Part shown: piece by piece, positions 7,136 through 17,397 of the stretch
Layout: each line of letters opens with the position of its first letter
Numbering within the stretch: the first letter of the stretch is position 1
Source of the DNA: Bacillus haynesii
Lineage (GTDB): Bacteria > Bacillota > Bacilli > Bacillales > Bacillaceae
Length of the DNA stretch: 64,000 bases
Assembly: GCF_001969855.1 (NCBI RefSeq)
Contig: NZ_MRBL01000002.1
Location: 1 to 64,000 of the forward strand
Direction: 5' to 3'
Notes under the pieces: generated by a model
The model's database searches: none
Told to the model about the DNA's origin: nothing
Seen by the model: the letters and a program-made list of their open reading frames with translations, nothing else
Made by a program: the position numbers and the translations under genes

Positions 7136-7428
7136 CGAACTGACTAATTCTACGAGGCTAAGTCTTGAGATTAACCCTAAAAATAAAAGATAATAGCCTA
7201 GGCCGTTGCCTAACCTTTTATATAATCTCTGGTTAATCTTTTTGAATCTGAATAATTTAAATTTTTTCTTCTTTTTACTAGACAGTCCATGTCGATTTTT
7301 AAGAGACATATTGACATCTTGGATTTAAAGATACATAATAAAATGATGAAAGCGATACCATTAAATTAGTGCTTTATTGATATTGGTGAACAGTGTACAG
7401 GTTAGAAAAAGGAGATGGCGATATTGTA

Positions 7429-7596
7429 ATGAAAAATAAAAAAAGTAAATTAATTAATTATATAGGACTTTGTTTAATTTCTATTTTGGTGTTAATTTTA
7501 ATTTTTGTGTTTGATTGGCCTAATTATTTTCTTTTTGTTTTGGGGGTTGGAATTTTAATTAATGTAATGTTTATTGAATTTAAGCACAAAAAATAG
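7429..7596 (+). CDS. 55-residue two-helix membrane protein
   Basis: ATG 7429 follows AAAGGAGA at about 12 bases; an in-frame GTG at 7393 would add 12 residues but has no ribosome site. The sequence is a basic start (MKNKKSKL), two hydrophobic helices (YIGLCLISILVLILIFVF and YFLFVLGVGILINVMFI) separated by DWPN, and a charged end FKHKK. Very AT-rich, unlike the backbone. It converges on the secreted protein at 7621-8091 with a shared terminator. As with the pair at 3.1-3.9 kb, this looks like a membrane immunity-type partner of a secreted protein. The family is not recognised. Confidence 0.55.
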   Translation: MKNKKSKLINYIGLCLISILVLILIFVFDWPNYFLFVLGVGILINVMFIEFKHKK

Positions 7597-7619
7597 CCTC
7601 TGTAAGGCTATTTTTTTGT
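7588..7619. terminator. Bidirectional terminator between convergent genes
   Basis: AAAAATAGCCT at 7589-7599 pairs with AGGCTATTTTT at 7605-7615 around a five-base loop, with T runs readable from either strand. Confidence 0.9.
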
Positions 7620-7620
7620 T

Positions 7621-8091
7621 TTAGTAAATTTTAACATTTGAAATATAATAATAACCATCTTCTCTCGGACCAAATCGATATCTATAAGTAATTTTCACTT
7701 TGAATGTCTTTTTGGATGACTTCTTTAGTTTTGAACTAACTAATTTCCCGTTTGTCTCTATATATGAAGAGAGCAGAGTGGCACCTAATCCTGCACCAAT
7801 AGAAATATAAGGGCTTAGAGGAGCGGTTAATATTGTAGTAACAACTCCTAACTGGGCATTTCTCGATGCATCGTTATTATCCAAATAGTCGCTAATTTTA
7901 TTAAGGTCTTTTCTAGAAATTGTTTTTGTTGTAGAAAAGGTATAACCAATTTTTTTTGCCTTTTTTTGAGTTGTGTAAATAACAGCCCTGGTTGCAGCCT
8001 TTGCTTCATCATTTTTTGTAATAAAACCCAAACTGCTTAATGAGCTTATTACAAGTACTGAGACTAAGATTTTCAAAATAAATTTTTTCAT
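7621..8091 (-). CDS. Secreted hydrophobic-core protein (bacteriocin-like)
   Basis: 156 residues from ATG 8091, behind an AAAGGAGA ribosome site. Residues 1-33 are a signal peptide (MKKFILKILVSVLVISSLSS and on to an AKA-A site). A basic stretch rich in K and T follows, then a Gly/Ala-rich hydrophobic segment (ILTAPLSPYISIGAGLGATL) and a basic, aromatic end (YRYRFGPREDGYYYISNVKI). No Cys and no enzyme motif are visible. It has its own strong promoter and faces a tiny membrane protein across a shared terminator. A membrane-active secreted toxin is one reading; a secreted element-encoded surface protein is another. The family is not recognised. Confidence 0.6.
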   Translation of the reverse strand: MKKFILKILVSVLVISSLSSLGFITKNDEAKAATRAVIYTTQKKAKKIGYTFSTTKTISRKDLNKISDYLDNNDASRNAQLGVVTTILTAPLSPYISIGAGLGATLLSSYIETNGKLVSSKLKKSSKKTFKVKITYRYRFGPREDGYYYISNVKIY

Positions 8092-8122
8092 ACTTTTTTC
8101 TCCTTTTTATAAAATCTATTTA

Positions 8123-8151
8123 ATTGTATGTTGGAATTTATTTCTTGTCAA
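8123..8151 (-). promoter_or_regulatory. Strong sigma-A promoter for the secreted protein at 7621-8091
   Basis: On the minus strand a perfect TTGACA (8151-8146), a 17-base spacer and TACAAT (8128-8123) lie about 30 bases before the start codon. Confidence 0.8.
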
Positions 8152-8531
8152 TAGTAATATTAATATTTTACCAAGAATATAACTTCATGGTTGATCAACA
8201 ATTTGTTAAGGGAAAAATATATGGGTACGAAGGGGTGTTGTAATTGCTGTTCTCTTACTATTTCCTGAACACCTGTTTAACTTGGCGGGGAGCTTCATAC
8301 TTTTGCCACGATTTAATATTTATAAAACCAAATTGCTTCTAGTAAGAACTAGGTCACCTTGTCATTAGCAAGGTGCTTTTCTTTATGCAATGATATGTTC
8401 CAATCCTCCGATCCACCTTTTTACGTTTTGTTTACAAGTTGATCAAACTTTAGCGACATCCGCCCGCTATATTGAATACAGCAAGATCTCATCCAAATAT
8501 AGACAAAGGAACATTTTGAGGAGGAATACAG
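8152..8531. other. Gene-free stretch with one hairpin
   Basis: I see no convincing gene here. CACCTTG at 8355-8361 pairs with CAAGGTG at 8369-8375 and is followed by CTTTTCTTT, a terminator-like hairpin with no gene before it on that strand. The base composition changes here from AT-rich accessory DNA to the GC-rich gene at 8532. The TTG start of that gene has its ribosome site, GAGGAGG, at about 8519-8525. Confidence 0.5.
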
Positions 8532-9857
8532 TTGTCAATTAGCATTAAATTGCCTGACGAGTCCGTCAGAGAATTTGAGGAGGAAACGAGCATTGAAGAT
8601 GTCGCTGCTTCTATTAGCTGCGGTCTGGAACATGCGGTTGCCGGTAAATTAAACGGAAAGCTTGTAGATTTATCAACTCCGCTTCAGGACGGTGCGCTCG
8701 TTGAAATTGTCACCCGGGACTCGGCTGAAGGGCAGAAGATCGCGCGTGAAAAATCGAGGGGGACAGGGCGTATTGTGGCACTTGACGCAGCACGGGGGCT
8801 GGCGGTCATCGGGATGTATTTGCAGCACTTCGCCTTGAACGAAACGAACGGTTCGATCGTTTCCGGGAATACGACGCTTCTATTTGTGCTTTGCGGCGGC
8901 ATCTCCTATTCGATCATGGCCGGGCGCATGATGGATCGAGGAATGGAGCCGGCCGCATTTCGGACGCGGATGCTTGCCCGCGCGGTATTTATCGATATGA
9001 TAGGATATCTGCTCATTATGCTGAACACTCCGTTCGGGGTGATATTGCCCGCCTATGCTGCACTTTTTGTGCTGGCGTTGGTGCTGATTCGTCGTTCGAC
9101 CCGTGTGCTCGTTACAACAGCAGCTGTTTTGCTTGCGGTGAGCCCGCCGCTGATGATTCTTGGAGGCAGCGTCCTGTCGGAAGCATACTTGCTTGGTGAT
9201 ATGGCAGGCGGTCCGATGTCCGCGCTCGCACTTGCACCCGCTTTCGTCGCCGGTATGGCGATCGGGCGCTTCGATTTGACCAAGATGCGTACCGCACTTT
9301 CGCTAGTAAGCAGCGGCACAATCATGCTTATCGTCTCTAAATTATTGGGCACTTTCGTTCTTCCAGGGCTGAGCCGTTCCTTCGAAGAGTGGCTCGTAAG
9401 TGTTCAAGGCACGGCCGGCGCCGAGCCGGATCAGTATGCAATCTGGCCGCACAACGTGGCGCCGCCGCTGTGGCACAATCTTCTTTCGATAGCTCCGCAC
9501 AGTGCGTCAACTTTCCAGACGATGCTGGGGCTTGGGGCTGCCTTTCTGGTGCTTGGATTGGCATGTCTCGTGCCGCAGAAGATTTCTGCCGTGCTAAAGC
9601 CGTTCGTGGGAGTCGGACGTGTAGCGTTGACGATGTATGCAGCTCAGTTTGTTGTCATATGGGCTCTTGAAATCTCAGGGGCCAAGTATGATATCGGGGC
9701 AATTCCATTCGGTGATCTGTTTGTCGCGGCCGTGGCGACGGTGACAGGGTGGCTGATTGCACGGCTTCCTACCGGTCCGCTCGAGACAGCGATGCGACGC
9801 TTTGACCGGGTATTCAGCAACTTGGGACCCGTCACGGGACCGACGATATCCAGGTAG
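8532..9857 (+). CDS. TGS domain fused to a multi-pass acyltransferase-like membrane protein
   Basis: 441 residues from TTG 8532 (ribosome site GAGGAGG). Residues 1-62 are a TGS domain like the N-terminus of threonyl-tRNA synthetase (ISIKLPDESVREFEEETSIE, then AVAGKLNGKLVDLSTPL...GALVEIVT). A basic link leads to about ten membrane helices starting with RIVALDAARGLAVIGMYLQH, the signature start of DUF1624/DUF418/heparan-glucosaminide acetyltransferase-like proteins. The two halves are normally found in unrelated proteins. The gene is GC-rich against its surroundings, which suggests acquisition. Substrate and role are unknown; TGS may bind a small ligand or RNA and control the membrane part, which is inference. 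Confidence 0.75.
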   Translation: MSISIKLPDESVREFEEETSIEDVAASISCGLEHAVAGKLNGKLVDLSTPLQDGALVEIVTRDSAEGQKIAREKSRGTGRIVALDAARGLAVIGMYLQHFALNETNGSIVSGNTTLLFVLCGGISYSIMAGRMMDRGMEPAAFRTRMLARAVFIDMIGYLLIMLNTPFGVILPAYAALFVLALVLIRRSTRVLVTTAAVLLAVSPPLMILGGSVLSEAYLLGDMAGGPMSALALAPAFVAGMAIGRFDLTKMRTALSLVSSGTIMLIVSKLLGTFVLPGLSRSFEEWLVSVQGTAGAEPDQYAIWPHNVAPPLWHNLLSIAPHSASTFQTMLGLGAAFLVLGLACLVPQKISAVLKPFVGVGRVALTMYAAQFVVIWALEISGAKYDIGAIPFGDLFVAAVATVTGWLIARLPTGPLETAMRRFDRVFSNLGPVTGPTISR

Positions 9858-9873
9858 GCGGTCTTTAATATTT

Positions 9874-9907
9874 GCCTGAAGGGGCTGAGCAGGAAGCCCT
9901 TTCAGGC
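9874..9907. terminator. Strong hairpin after the TGS fusion gene
   Basis: GCCTGAAGGGGCT at 9874-9886 pairs with AGCCCTTTCAGGC at 9895-9907 (13 bp, one G-T pair). There is no T run, so it may be a weak terminator or an mRNA 3' stabiliser. Confidence 0.5.
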
Positions 9908-10086
9908 CTTCAGCCTATCGGGAACTCCGAAATCGGTGGGATGAGTTCATGCTGAATCAGAGTACAAGGTGGAACCGGCCGTCAAGAAGTCAGCTTATCA
10001 CTGAGAAAGAAACTTTTAGTCAAAGGAGCTGTTAAAAGAAACAGGACTCTTTAAACAAGCCGGAGTTTTCCGTAAGCGCCTACTTT

Positions 10087-10602
10087 TCATGTGCGGCCAT
10101 ATGCTTCCAGCCTTTCTTGAATTCTCCCCATTTTTTTATGCAGAAACTTAAGGTTAAAAAAGACGATAAGTGTTCCGGATATGGCTGATAAGATCATGGA
10201 AGGAAAACTGAATTTTTCTATCTCTGCGGCAGCAGTGAGCAGATAGCAACAAAGTGGCAGCATAAAGATCGACGTTAATATGCCGGGTACATAATGTTTA
10301 AATGTGAACCATAGAACGATGTGAACAAGGAAATGAACGGTAAAAGCAAAAAAGAAACCAAACCAGATAATATATTGATTAAAATAAATACTGAGAACAG
10401 TTACACCAACAGCTAGTATAAATTCTTCGAGCACAGCGCAAACAAAAGAAGCGGTTTTGGCATGTCCAAATGGAGCTTTTTTCAGTTGATTCAGTTTGCT
10501 TCGATATCTTTTGCCCCATGCCTCAACCATCACCATCTCTTCAAAATCATGCAGTATAAATAAGATTGGCAGCATCCAAGCAATAAATTGCATGTTTTCC
10601 AT
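10087..10602 (-). CDS. HXXEE-family integral membrane protein
   Basis: 171 residues from ATG 10602, with about five membrane helices. Near the start the sequence ILHDFEEMVMVEAWGKRY carries the His-x-x-Glu-Glu motif that names the family (H18, E21, E22), embedded in the first helix-loop, and His residues recur at FTVHFLVHIVLW. The biochemical function is not known to me; the motif resembles a metal site or membrane hydrolase. It is divergently transcribed from a TetR-type regulator, which very likely controls it through the dyads in the shared region. Confidence 0.75.
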   Translation of the reverse strand: MENMQFIAWMLPILFILHDFEEMVMVEAWGKRYRSKLNQLKKAPFGHAKTASFVCAVLEEFILAVGVTVLSIYFNQYIIWFGFFFAFTVHFLVHIVLWFTFKHYVPGILTSIFMLPLCCYLLTAAAEIEKFSFPSMILSAISGTLIVFFNLKFLHKKMGRIQERLEAYGRT

Positions 10603-10621
10603 TTACATTCCCCCTCTTATG

Positions 10622-10700
10622 TGTCACAATTGTGGCATTTCATAGGGAACAAAGTCAATAAGACAACGAAAAGTGCTACACTTCCATAAAAAGTGCGACA
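10622..10700. promoter_or_regulatory. Dyad and direct-repeat operators between the HXXEE gene and the TetR gene
   Basis: TGTCACAATTGTGGCA at 10622-10637 is a 16-base dyad with one mismatch. AAGTGCTACACTT at 10671-10683 is a second, perfect dyad, and AAAAGTGCTACA (10669-10680) is repeated as AAAAGTGCGACA at 10689-10700, 20 bases on. They lie in the only space available for a divergent promoter pair, so one or both are likely operators of the adjacent TetR-type protein. Confidence 0.5.
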
Positions 10701-10712
10701 GGAGCGGGAATA

Positions 10713-11282
10713 ATGAACCAAATGTCCTCAAAAACAGCTCAGCAATCTAAAAGCTGGCTGACGCTTTCATTGTTGGAGCTAATGAAGGAAAAAAGCTTTT
10801 CAGACATTACCATTACACAAATAGCGGAAAAAGCGCAGCTAGACAGAAGAACATTTTATCGGCATTTCCATTCAAAAAAAGATATATTAGACCGCTATTT
10901 TGAGCAGCTTTGCAGTGAGTATTCCAATTACATTGTTCAGGAAAAACATATTGACTTATCCAGTCTTGGACATGCATACTTCAACTTTTGGAGCCGACAT
11001 GCCGATTTTTTACAAGCCCTTCATCAGAACCATTTGTTTTATTTGATTGTTGAGAAATATAATGAACTTCTACCGGATCTTCATAAAAAATTTAAAGAAG
11101 AAACCTTTCATTTTAAAAGCAAAATCGACTTGGAGTACGGGCTTTCATTCAGCGCAGGGGGCTTTTGGAACATCCTTTCAAAATGGTTTGAGAGAGGCCG
11201 GAAGGAAACTCCTGAAGAAATGAGTCATATTCTGCAAGGAATAGTAGATTCATTTTTTAATAAACAAGCTATCGAAAGGTGA
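10713..11282 (+). CDS. TetR/AcrR-family transcriptional regulator
   Basis: 189 residues; ATG 10713 follows AGGAGCGGG. The N-terminal helix-turn-helix reads LLELMKEKSFSDITITQIAE followed by KAQLDRRTFYRHFHSKKDIL, a textbook TetR DNA-binding domain. The C-terminal half has the aromatic-rich helices of the TetR_C_7/14-like group (YFNFWSRHADFLQALHQNHL), the variety often found as a local repressor. It is divergent from the HXXEE membrane gene with dyads between them, so it most likely represses that gene and itself. The ligand is unknown. Confidence 0.88.
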   Translation: MNQMSSKTAQQSKSWLTLSLLELMKEKSFSDITITQIAEKAQLDRRTFYRHFHSKKDILDRYFEQLCSEYSNYIVQEKHIDLSSLGHAYFNFWSRHADFLQALHQNHLFYLIVEKYNELLPDLHKKFKEETFHFKSKIDLEYGLSFSAGGFWNILSKWFERGRKETPEEMSHILQGIVDSFFNKQAIER

Positions 11283-11412
11283 TCTCGTGTTGTTATATGA
11301 GTGGTTTAAGCGCTTAGCCTTCTTTCTTAATTTCTGCTTGTGCTTACGACCAATCTTCGGTACCGTTAATGCAAAGACCCTTGTAATATAGAGAACAGGA
11401 GTGAGGCCGTTG

Positions 11413-12174
11413 ATGAATACGGTGAAGATCAGAGGGGTGACCATCGGAGAAGGAGCCCCGAAAATTTGCGTGCCGCTCATCGGAAAAACGCTTGAACAAT
11501 TGAAAGAAGAAGCGGCTCTTTTGCAATCCATTAATCCGGATCTTGCCGAATGGCGGGCGGATTTTTTTGAGGATGTCGAAGACGTTGACAAAGTGAAAGA
11601 AGTATTGGCTGACATTCGAGAAATATTAAACGATACCCCGTTGATATTTACATTTCGCAGCGCGGAGGAAGGCGGCGAAAAAGAAGTCAGCAGGGAATTT
11701 TACTTTGCCTTGAATCATGCCGTAGTCAAAACAGGGCTGGCAGATGTGATAGATGTCGAGCTGTTCAACGAAGAGCAGGATGTTGAAAAACTAGTTCAAG
11801 CGGCTCATATGCATCAAGTCTTTGTCATTATATCCAACCACGATTTTGCGAAGACGCCGAGAGCGGAAGAGATCGTTTCCCGTCTGCGAAAAGCGCAGGA
11901 CCTTGGCGCCGATTTGCCCAAGATCGCTGTGATGCCTGAAACACCGGCAGATGTGCTGATGTTGCTTGAGGCGACTCATATGATGCATGAGCGGTATGCG
12001 AATCGGCCGATTATCACGATGTCGATGGCCGGAAAAGGCTTGATCAGCCGGCTGGCCGGAGAGGTATTTGGTTCGGCCGTGACGTTCGGCGCGGCTAAAA
12101 AAGCATCCGCACCTGGTCAAATTGAGGCGGCGGATTTGAAACATATACTCGATGTGCTTCATCGCAATTTATAG
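11413..12174 (+). CDS. aroD: 3-dehydroquinate dehydratase, type I
   Basis: 253 residues from ATG 11413 (an in-frame GTG at 11401 lies inside the GGAG ribosome site). It removes water from 3-dehydroquinate to give 3-dehydroshikimate in the shikimate pathway. The catalytic His143 (IISNHDFAKT) and Schiff-base Lys170 (DLPKIAVMPE) fall at exactly the residue numbers of the classic type I enzyme, and the substrate-binding block SMAGKGLISRLAGEVFGS is intact. In B. subtilis the same gene is called aroC. It appears single and cytoplasmic. Confidence 0.95.
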   Translation: MNTVKIRGVTIGEGAPKICVPLIGKTLEQLKEEAALLQSINPDLAEWRADFFEDVEDVDKVKEVLADIREILNDTPLIFTFRSAEEGGEKEVSREFYFALNHAVVKTGLADVIDVELFNEEQDVEKLVQAAHMHQVFVIISNHDFAKTPRAEEIVSRLRKAQDLGADLPKIAVMPETPADVLMLLEATHMMHERYANRPIITMSMAGKGLISRLAGEVFGSAVTFGAAKKASAPGQIEAADLKHILDVLHRNL

Positions 12175-12286
12175 TAGCTGGATGCGCCGATGTACGATCC
12201 CTTTTATAGTGAAAAAGATTCATATATTTTTCCATCCTTTTCACTTGCCAAATCGGTGTGTTAGGATAAAAAATGAATTGAATAGC

Positions 12287-12380
12287 TTTACTAGGGGTGC
12301 CCGAATGCGGGCTGAGAGAGAGACATGCGTTTCTTAACCCTTTGGACCTGATCTGGTTCGTACCAGCGTGGGGAAGTAAA
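12287..12380 (+). promoter_or_regulatory. TPP riboswitch (THI box) of thiC
   Basis: The conserved elements GGGGTGCCCGAATGCGGGCT with GAGAG, ACCCTTTGGACCTGATCTGG and TACCAGCGTGGGGAAG appear in order. The closing helix P1 pairs 12287-12292 with 12375-12380. Thiamine pyrophosphate binding favours the terminator that follows. Confidence 0.97.
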
Positions 12381-12447
12381 AAGAATTCGAGAGAAGATGG
12401 GGAATGGGTATGGTCCGTCTGTCTTCTGGCGATTTTACTGACTGTCA

Positions 12448-14314
<1,867 letters not shown>

Positions 14315-14330
14315 AAACGGGCTGTACAGC

Positions 14331-14612
14331 AGATGAAAGAGGAATCTTTCATCTCAGCGTGTCGACAAACCCTCGCATTCGTTGTCAGGCCTGCGCGTCG
14401 GTGCTCACGAATAGGAGAAGGATCGGCGGCTAACTGCTCAGGCGTCCTGCCTGAACGCCGCCGTCATCACATCCTGTGAAAGTCAGCTTCCGATGCTCGG
14501 CCTTCCTAGACTGCAAGGGTTTTCAATCACGCTGAAAGGATGACAAAATCCCAAAACAAAACCGTTTTGGGATTTTGTCAACAATCTGAGATGAAAGGGG
14601 AACCTTTCATCT
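14331..14612. repeat. 282-bp intergenic element bounded by identical-type palindromes
   Basis: The left end is the hairpin AGATGAAAGA-GGAA-TCTTTCATCT (14331-14354) and the right end the near-identical AGATGAAAGG-GGAA-CCTTTCATCT (14589-14612), which also has a T run. Just inside the right end is a perfect 17-bp-arm hairpin (14541-14557 with 14564-14580). Inside lie TCAGGC/GCCTGA and GGCGGC/GCCGCC pairings and ACAAACCCTCGCA against TGCAAGGGTTTTC. There is no coding frame. It resembles a MITE-like or other interspersed structured repeat. Confidence 0.6.
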
Positions 14613-14631
14613 GTTTTTTTATAATATGGGG

Positions 14632-14661
14632 TTGACAGGTCGGAATAATATGAATTAGTAT
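14632..14661 (+). promoter_or_regulatory. Promoter of the ssu operon
   Basis: A perfect TTGACA at 14632-14637, an 18-base spacer and TAGTAT at 14656-14661. The AT-rich spacer and -10 area (AATAATATGAATTAGTAT) could hold the site of a sulfur-status repressor such as CymR; I cannot confirm this by eye. Confidence 0.65.
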
Positions 14662-14711
14662 GTTATTTAATATTTCGGAAAATTCCATCAGCGCTGATCG
14701 GTCAACCGAAG

Positions 14712-14745
14712 GCTCTTATCTCAACTGGGATAAGAGCTTTTTATT
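14712..14745 (+). terminator. Leader terminator in front of ssuB
   Basis: GCTCTTATC at 14712-14720 pairs with GATAAGAGC at 14729-14737, followed by TTTTTATTTT. It lies between the ssu promoter and ssuB, so it would act as an attenuator. No known aptamer is recognisable before it. Confidence 0.75.
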
Positions 14746-14773
14746 TTCAGTTTAGAAAAGAAAGGGGAACAAG

Positions 14774-15541
14774 ATGTCTTTATCAATCCGTGTGAATGAA
14801 AAAGCATTTGGAAAAGGCAGCTTTAAAACAAGCGTGCTTCAAGACGTGAAGCTTACGGTCGAAAACGGTGAATTTCTGACTGTCATCGGTCCAAGCGGGT
14901 GCGGGAAAAGTACGCTCTTAAAAATCGCTGCCGGTCTTGACGGGGATTATGAAGGGCGAATCAGCATGAACGGAAGAGAAATCAAGGGCCCGGGGATTCA
15001 GCAAGGCTTCATCTTTCAGGAGCATCGGCTTTTTCCGTGGATGACGGTTGAGCAAAATATTGCCGCAGATTTAAGTCTGAAAGAACCAGCGGTGCGAAAA
15101 AAAGTCGATGAATTGATTGAAACGGTACGGCTGAAAGGTGCGGAGAAACAGTACCCGCGCGAGCTGTCCGGCGGAATGTCGCAGCGGGTCGCGATTGCCA
15201 GGGCTTTGCTCAGGGAGCCTGAGATTTTGCTGCTTGATGAACCCTTCGGCGCCTTGGACGCCTTTACGAGAAAGCATCTGCAGGATGTACTGACAGACAT
15301 TTGGAAAGAAAAGAAGATGACGATGATCCTCGTGACGCACGATATTGACGAATCGGTATATTTAGCCAACCGGATCGCGATTCTTACCGCAAAACCGGGG
15401 AGAATCCACAAGCTGATTCCGGTCGATCTGCCATTTCCGCGCAGCAGAACATCGCCCGTTTTTCAATCAATCAGACAAAAAGTGCTGAAAGAATTCGAGA
15501 CAACGGAAACATTCAGCTTTCAGGAAGGTTCAGGGATTTGA
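14774..15541 (+). CDS. ssuB: Aliphatic sulfonate ABC transporter, ATPase
   Basis: 255 residues; ATG 14774 follows AAAGGGGAAC. It has Walker [11 protein letters not shown]-loop FQEHRLFPW, signature [15 protein letters not shown], Walker [13 protein letters not shown] and H-loop THDIDES, the pattern of nitrate/sulfonate/taurine-type importers. It is the first gene of ssuBACD and powers uptake of alkanesulfonates as a sulfur source with SsuA (binding) and SsuC (channel). The B-A-C-D order is that of B. subtilis. The next gene starts 20 bases after the stop. Confidence 0.95.
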   Translation: MSLSIRVNEKAFGKGSFKTSVLQDVKLTVENGEFLTVIGPSGCGKSTLLKIAAGLDGDYEGRISMNGREIKGPGIQQGFIFQEHRLFPWMTVEQNIAADLSLKEPAVRKKVDELIETVRLKGAEKQYPRELSGGMSQRVAIARALLREPEILLLDEPFGALDAFTRKHLQDVLTDIWKEKKMTMILVTHDIDESVYLANRIAILTAKPGRIHKLIPVDLPFPRSRTSPVFQSIRQKVLKEFETTETFSFQEGSGI

Positions 15542-15561
15542 GCGGAAAGGAGCGAAAAAAC

Positions 15562-16551
15562 GTGAAAAAATGGCCGTTGTATGTGCTGGTTTGCCTGATG
15601 CTTCTTGCGGGCTGTTCAGCAGCCCAATCAAGCAAAGGGGGCGGAGATTTAAAAGAGATCAACATCGGAGTGCAGCAAAGCTTAAGCCCGTTGCTCCTTG
15701 CGAAAGAAAAAGGCTGGTTTGAAAAAGAGTTCGCAAAAGAAGGGATTCAAGTGAAATGGACAGAGTTTCAAAGCGGTCCGCCGCAGTTTGAAGGTCTTGC
15801 CGCAGACAAACTCGATTTTTCGCAGGTCGGAAATTCACCGGTGATCGCAGGGCAGGCGGCTGGCATTGATTTTAAAGAAATCGGCCTTTCGCAAGACGGT
15901 TTAAAGGCGAACGGTATTCTTGTGAAAAAAGGGAGCGGCATCGATGACATAAAAGATTTGAAAGGAAAGAAGGTGGCGGTGGCTAAGGGCAGCAGCGGGT
16001 TCGATTTTCTGTATAAAGTGATCGACAAAGCGGGTCTGAAGCCTTCAGACGTCAACATCATTCAGCTTCAGCCTGACGAAGCCATGCCGGCATTTGACAG
16101 CGGCGCGATTGATGCATGGTCGATTTGGGAGCCGTTTTTGTCCCTTAAAACGATCAAAGGTGACGCGGCAATATTGGTTGACGGGGAACAAATCGATAAG
16201 TATTCCCCGGGTTTTACGCTTGTACGAAGCCAATTCGCTGAACAGTATCCGGATGAGGTGATCCGTTTTCTGAAGGTGTATGACAAGGCCGTGAAATGGC
16301 AGAAAACCCATAAGAAAGAAGCGGTTGAAGCGTATGCAAAAATTAAAAACCTCGACAAAGAGGTCGTTGAAAACGTGCTGAATAACACCGAACCGTTAAA
16401 TGAGCCGATCACAGACCGCATCATTCGAACGCAGCAGGAGACCGCCGATTTTCAATACAAATTAAAAGCGATTAATAAAGAGATTGATGTAAAAGAAGTG
16501 GTCGATAATTCATTTATAAAAAAAGCGCTGAAAGGGGGAGATGATAAATGA
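15562..16551 (+). CDS. ssuA: Aliphatic sulfonate-binding lipoprotein
   Basis: 329 residues from GTG 15562, chosen because AAAGGAGCG sits nine bases upstream and because the signal peptide MKKWPLYVLVCLMLLAGC then begins correctly; an in-frame TTG at 15538 overlaps ssuB. Lipobox LLAGC with lipid Cys18. The mature part is a periplasmic-binding-protein fold of the NMT1/SsuA type (LSPLLLAKEKGWFEKEFAKE, DAWSIWEPFLSL). It captures alkanesulfonates outside the membrane for SsuBC. The stop overlaps the ssuC start (ATGA). Confidence 0.94.
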   Translation: MKKWPLYVLVCLMLLAGCSAAQSSKGGGDLKEINIGVQQSLSPLLLAKEKGWFEKEFAKEGIQVKWTEFQSGPPQFEGLAADKLDFSQVGNSPVIAGQAAGIDFKEIGLSQDGLKANGILVKKGSGIDDIKDLKGKKVAVAKGSSGFDFLYKVIDKAGLKPSDVNIIQLQPDEAMPAFDSGAIDAWSIWEPFLSLKTIKGDAAILVDGEQIDKYSPGFTLVRSQFAEQYPDEVIRFLKVYDKAVKWQKTHKKEAVEAYAKIKNLDKEVVENVLNNTEPLNEPITDRIIRTQQETADFQYKLKAINKEIDVKEVVDNSFIKKALKGGDDK

Positions 16552-17384
16552 GGGCTGTTTCATCAAGCACCCCCTCGATCCAGCCGAAAACAGGCGCAAA
16601 ACTGAGACCGGCCGCTTTTCAGTTGGCATGGGGGAAGGGAATTGTATTACCCGTCATGTTGATTTTATTATGGCAGCTTGTCGGATCATTTGAACTCATA
16701 TCAAAAACCGTGCTTCCGGCTCCTTTAGATATATTGCTTACATGTCGGGATCTTATCGTATCAGGAGAGCTTTTCACTCATTTAGGCATCAGCATTCAGC
16801 GCGCTGCGCTCGGCTTTTTCCTGGGGGCCGGACTCGGGCTCCTGCTGGGGCTTGTGATCGGGTTTTCAAAAATCGCCGAGGATTATCTCGATCCTTCTCT
16901 GCAAATGCTGAGAACCGTTCCGCATCTCGCCGTCACGCCGCTGTTTATCTTATGGTTCGGTTTCGATGAGCTGTCAAAGGTGCTCTTGATCGCTCTTGGC
17001 GCCTTCTTCCCGGTATATATCAACACATTTTCAGGGATCAGGGGTGTCGATTCGAAACTGTTCGATGTGGCGAGAGTATTGGAGTTCCATTGGCTGAAGC
17101 AGGTGACAAAGCTCATTCTTCCTGCATCGCTCCCGAACATCCTCTTAGGAATCCGCCTGTCGCTTGGCGTATCGTGGCTGGGCCTTGTTGTTGCCGAGCT
17201 GATGGGATCAAGCGCTGGAGTCGGCTATATGATTATGGATGCCAGACAGTTTTCGCAAACCGATAAGGTGTTTGTCGGGATTTTGATTTTTGCAGCCGTC
17301 GGCAAGCTGACGGATTCATTCGTCAGAATTCTGGAAAAAAAGTGCCTTGGCTGGAGAAACAGCTATCAAGGAAACAAGAAGTAA
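16548..17384 (+). CDS. ssuC: Aliphatic sulfonate ABC transporter, permease
   Basis: 278 residues with six membrane helices and the permease motif that docks the ATPase ([20 protein letters not shown], the EAA loop). The first helix is preceded by about 28 polar residues. The start overlaps the ssuA stop by ATGA, implying coupled translation. It forms the membrane channel for sulfonates with SsuB. Confidence 0.95.
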   Translation: MRAVSSSTPSIQPKTGAKLRPAAFQLAWGKGIVLPVMLILLWQLVGSFELISKTVLPAPLDILLTCRDLIVSGELFTHLGISIQRAALGFFLGAGLGLLLGLVIGFSKIAEDYLDPSLQMLRTVPHLAVTPLFILWFGFDELSKVLLIALGAFFPVYINTFSGIRGVDSKLFDVARVLEFHWLKQVTKLILPASLPNILLGIRLSLGVSWLGLVVAELMGSSAGVGYMIMDARQFSQTDKVFVGILIFAAVGKLTDSFVRILEKKCLGWRNSYQGNKK

Positions 17385-17397
17385 AGGGGAGATCTTT

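Noticed and set aside
7124..7309. Minus-strand 61-codon frame with a poly-Lys start
   Set aside because: No ribosome site before the ATG, low-complexity AAG/AAA start, and overlap with the decayed integrase; codon use is not persuasive.
9053..9352. Open frames on the minus strand inside the TGS-fusion gene
   Set aside because: GC-rich codons of the real gene keep the opposite strand open; there are no ribosome sites, and the product is low-complexity Ser/Ala.
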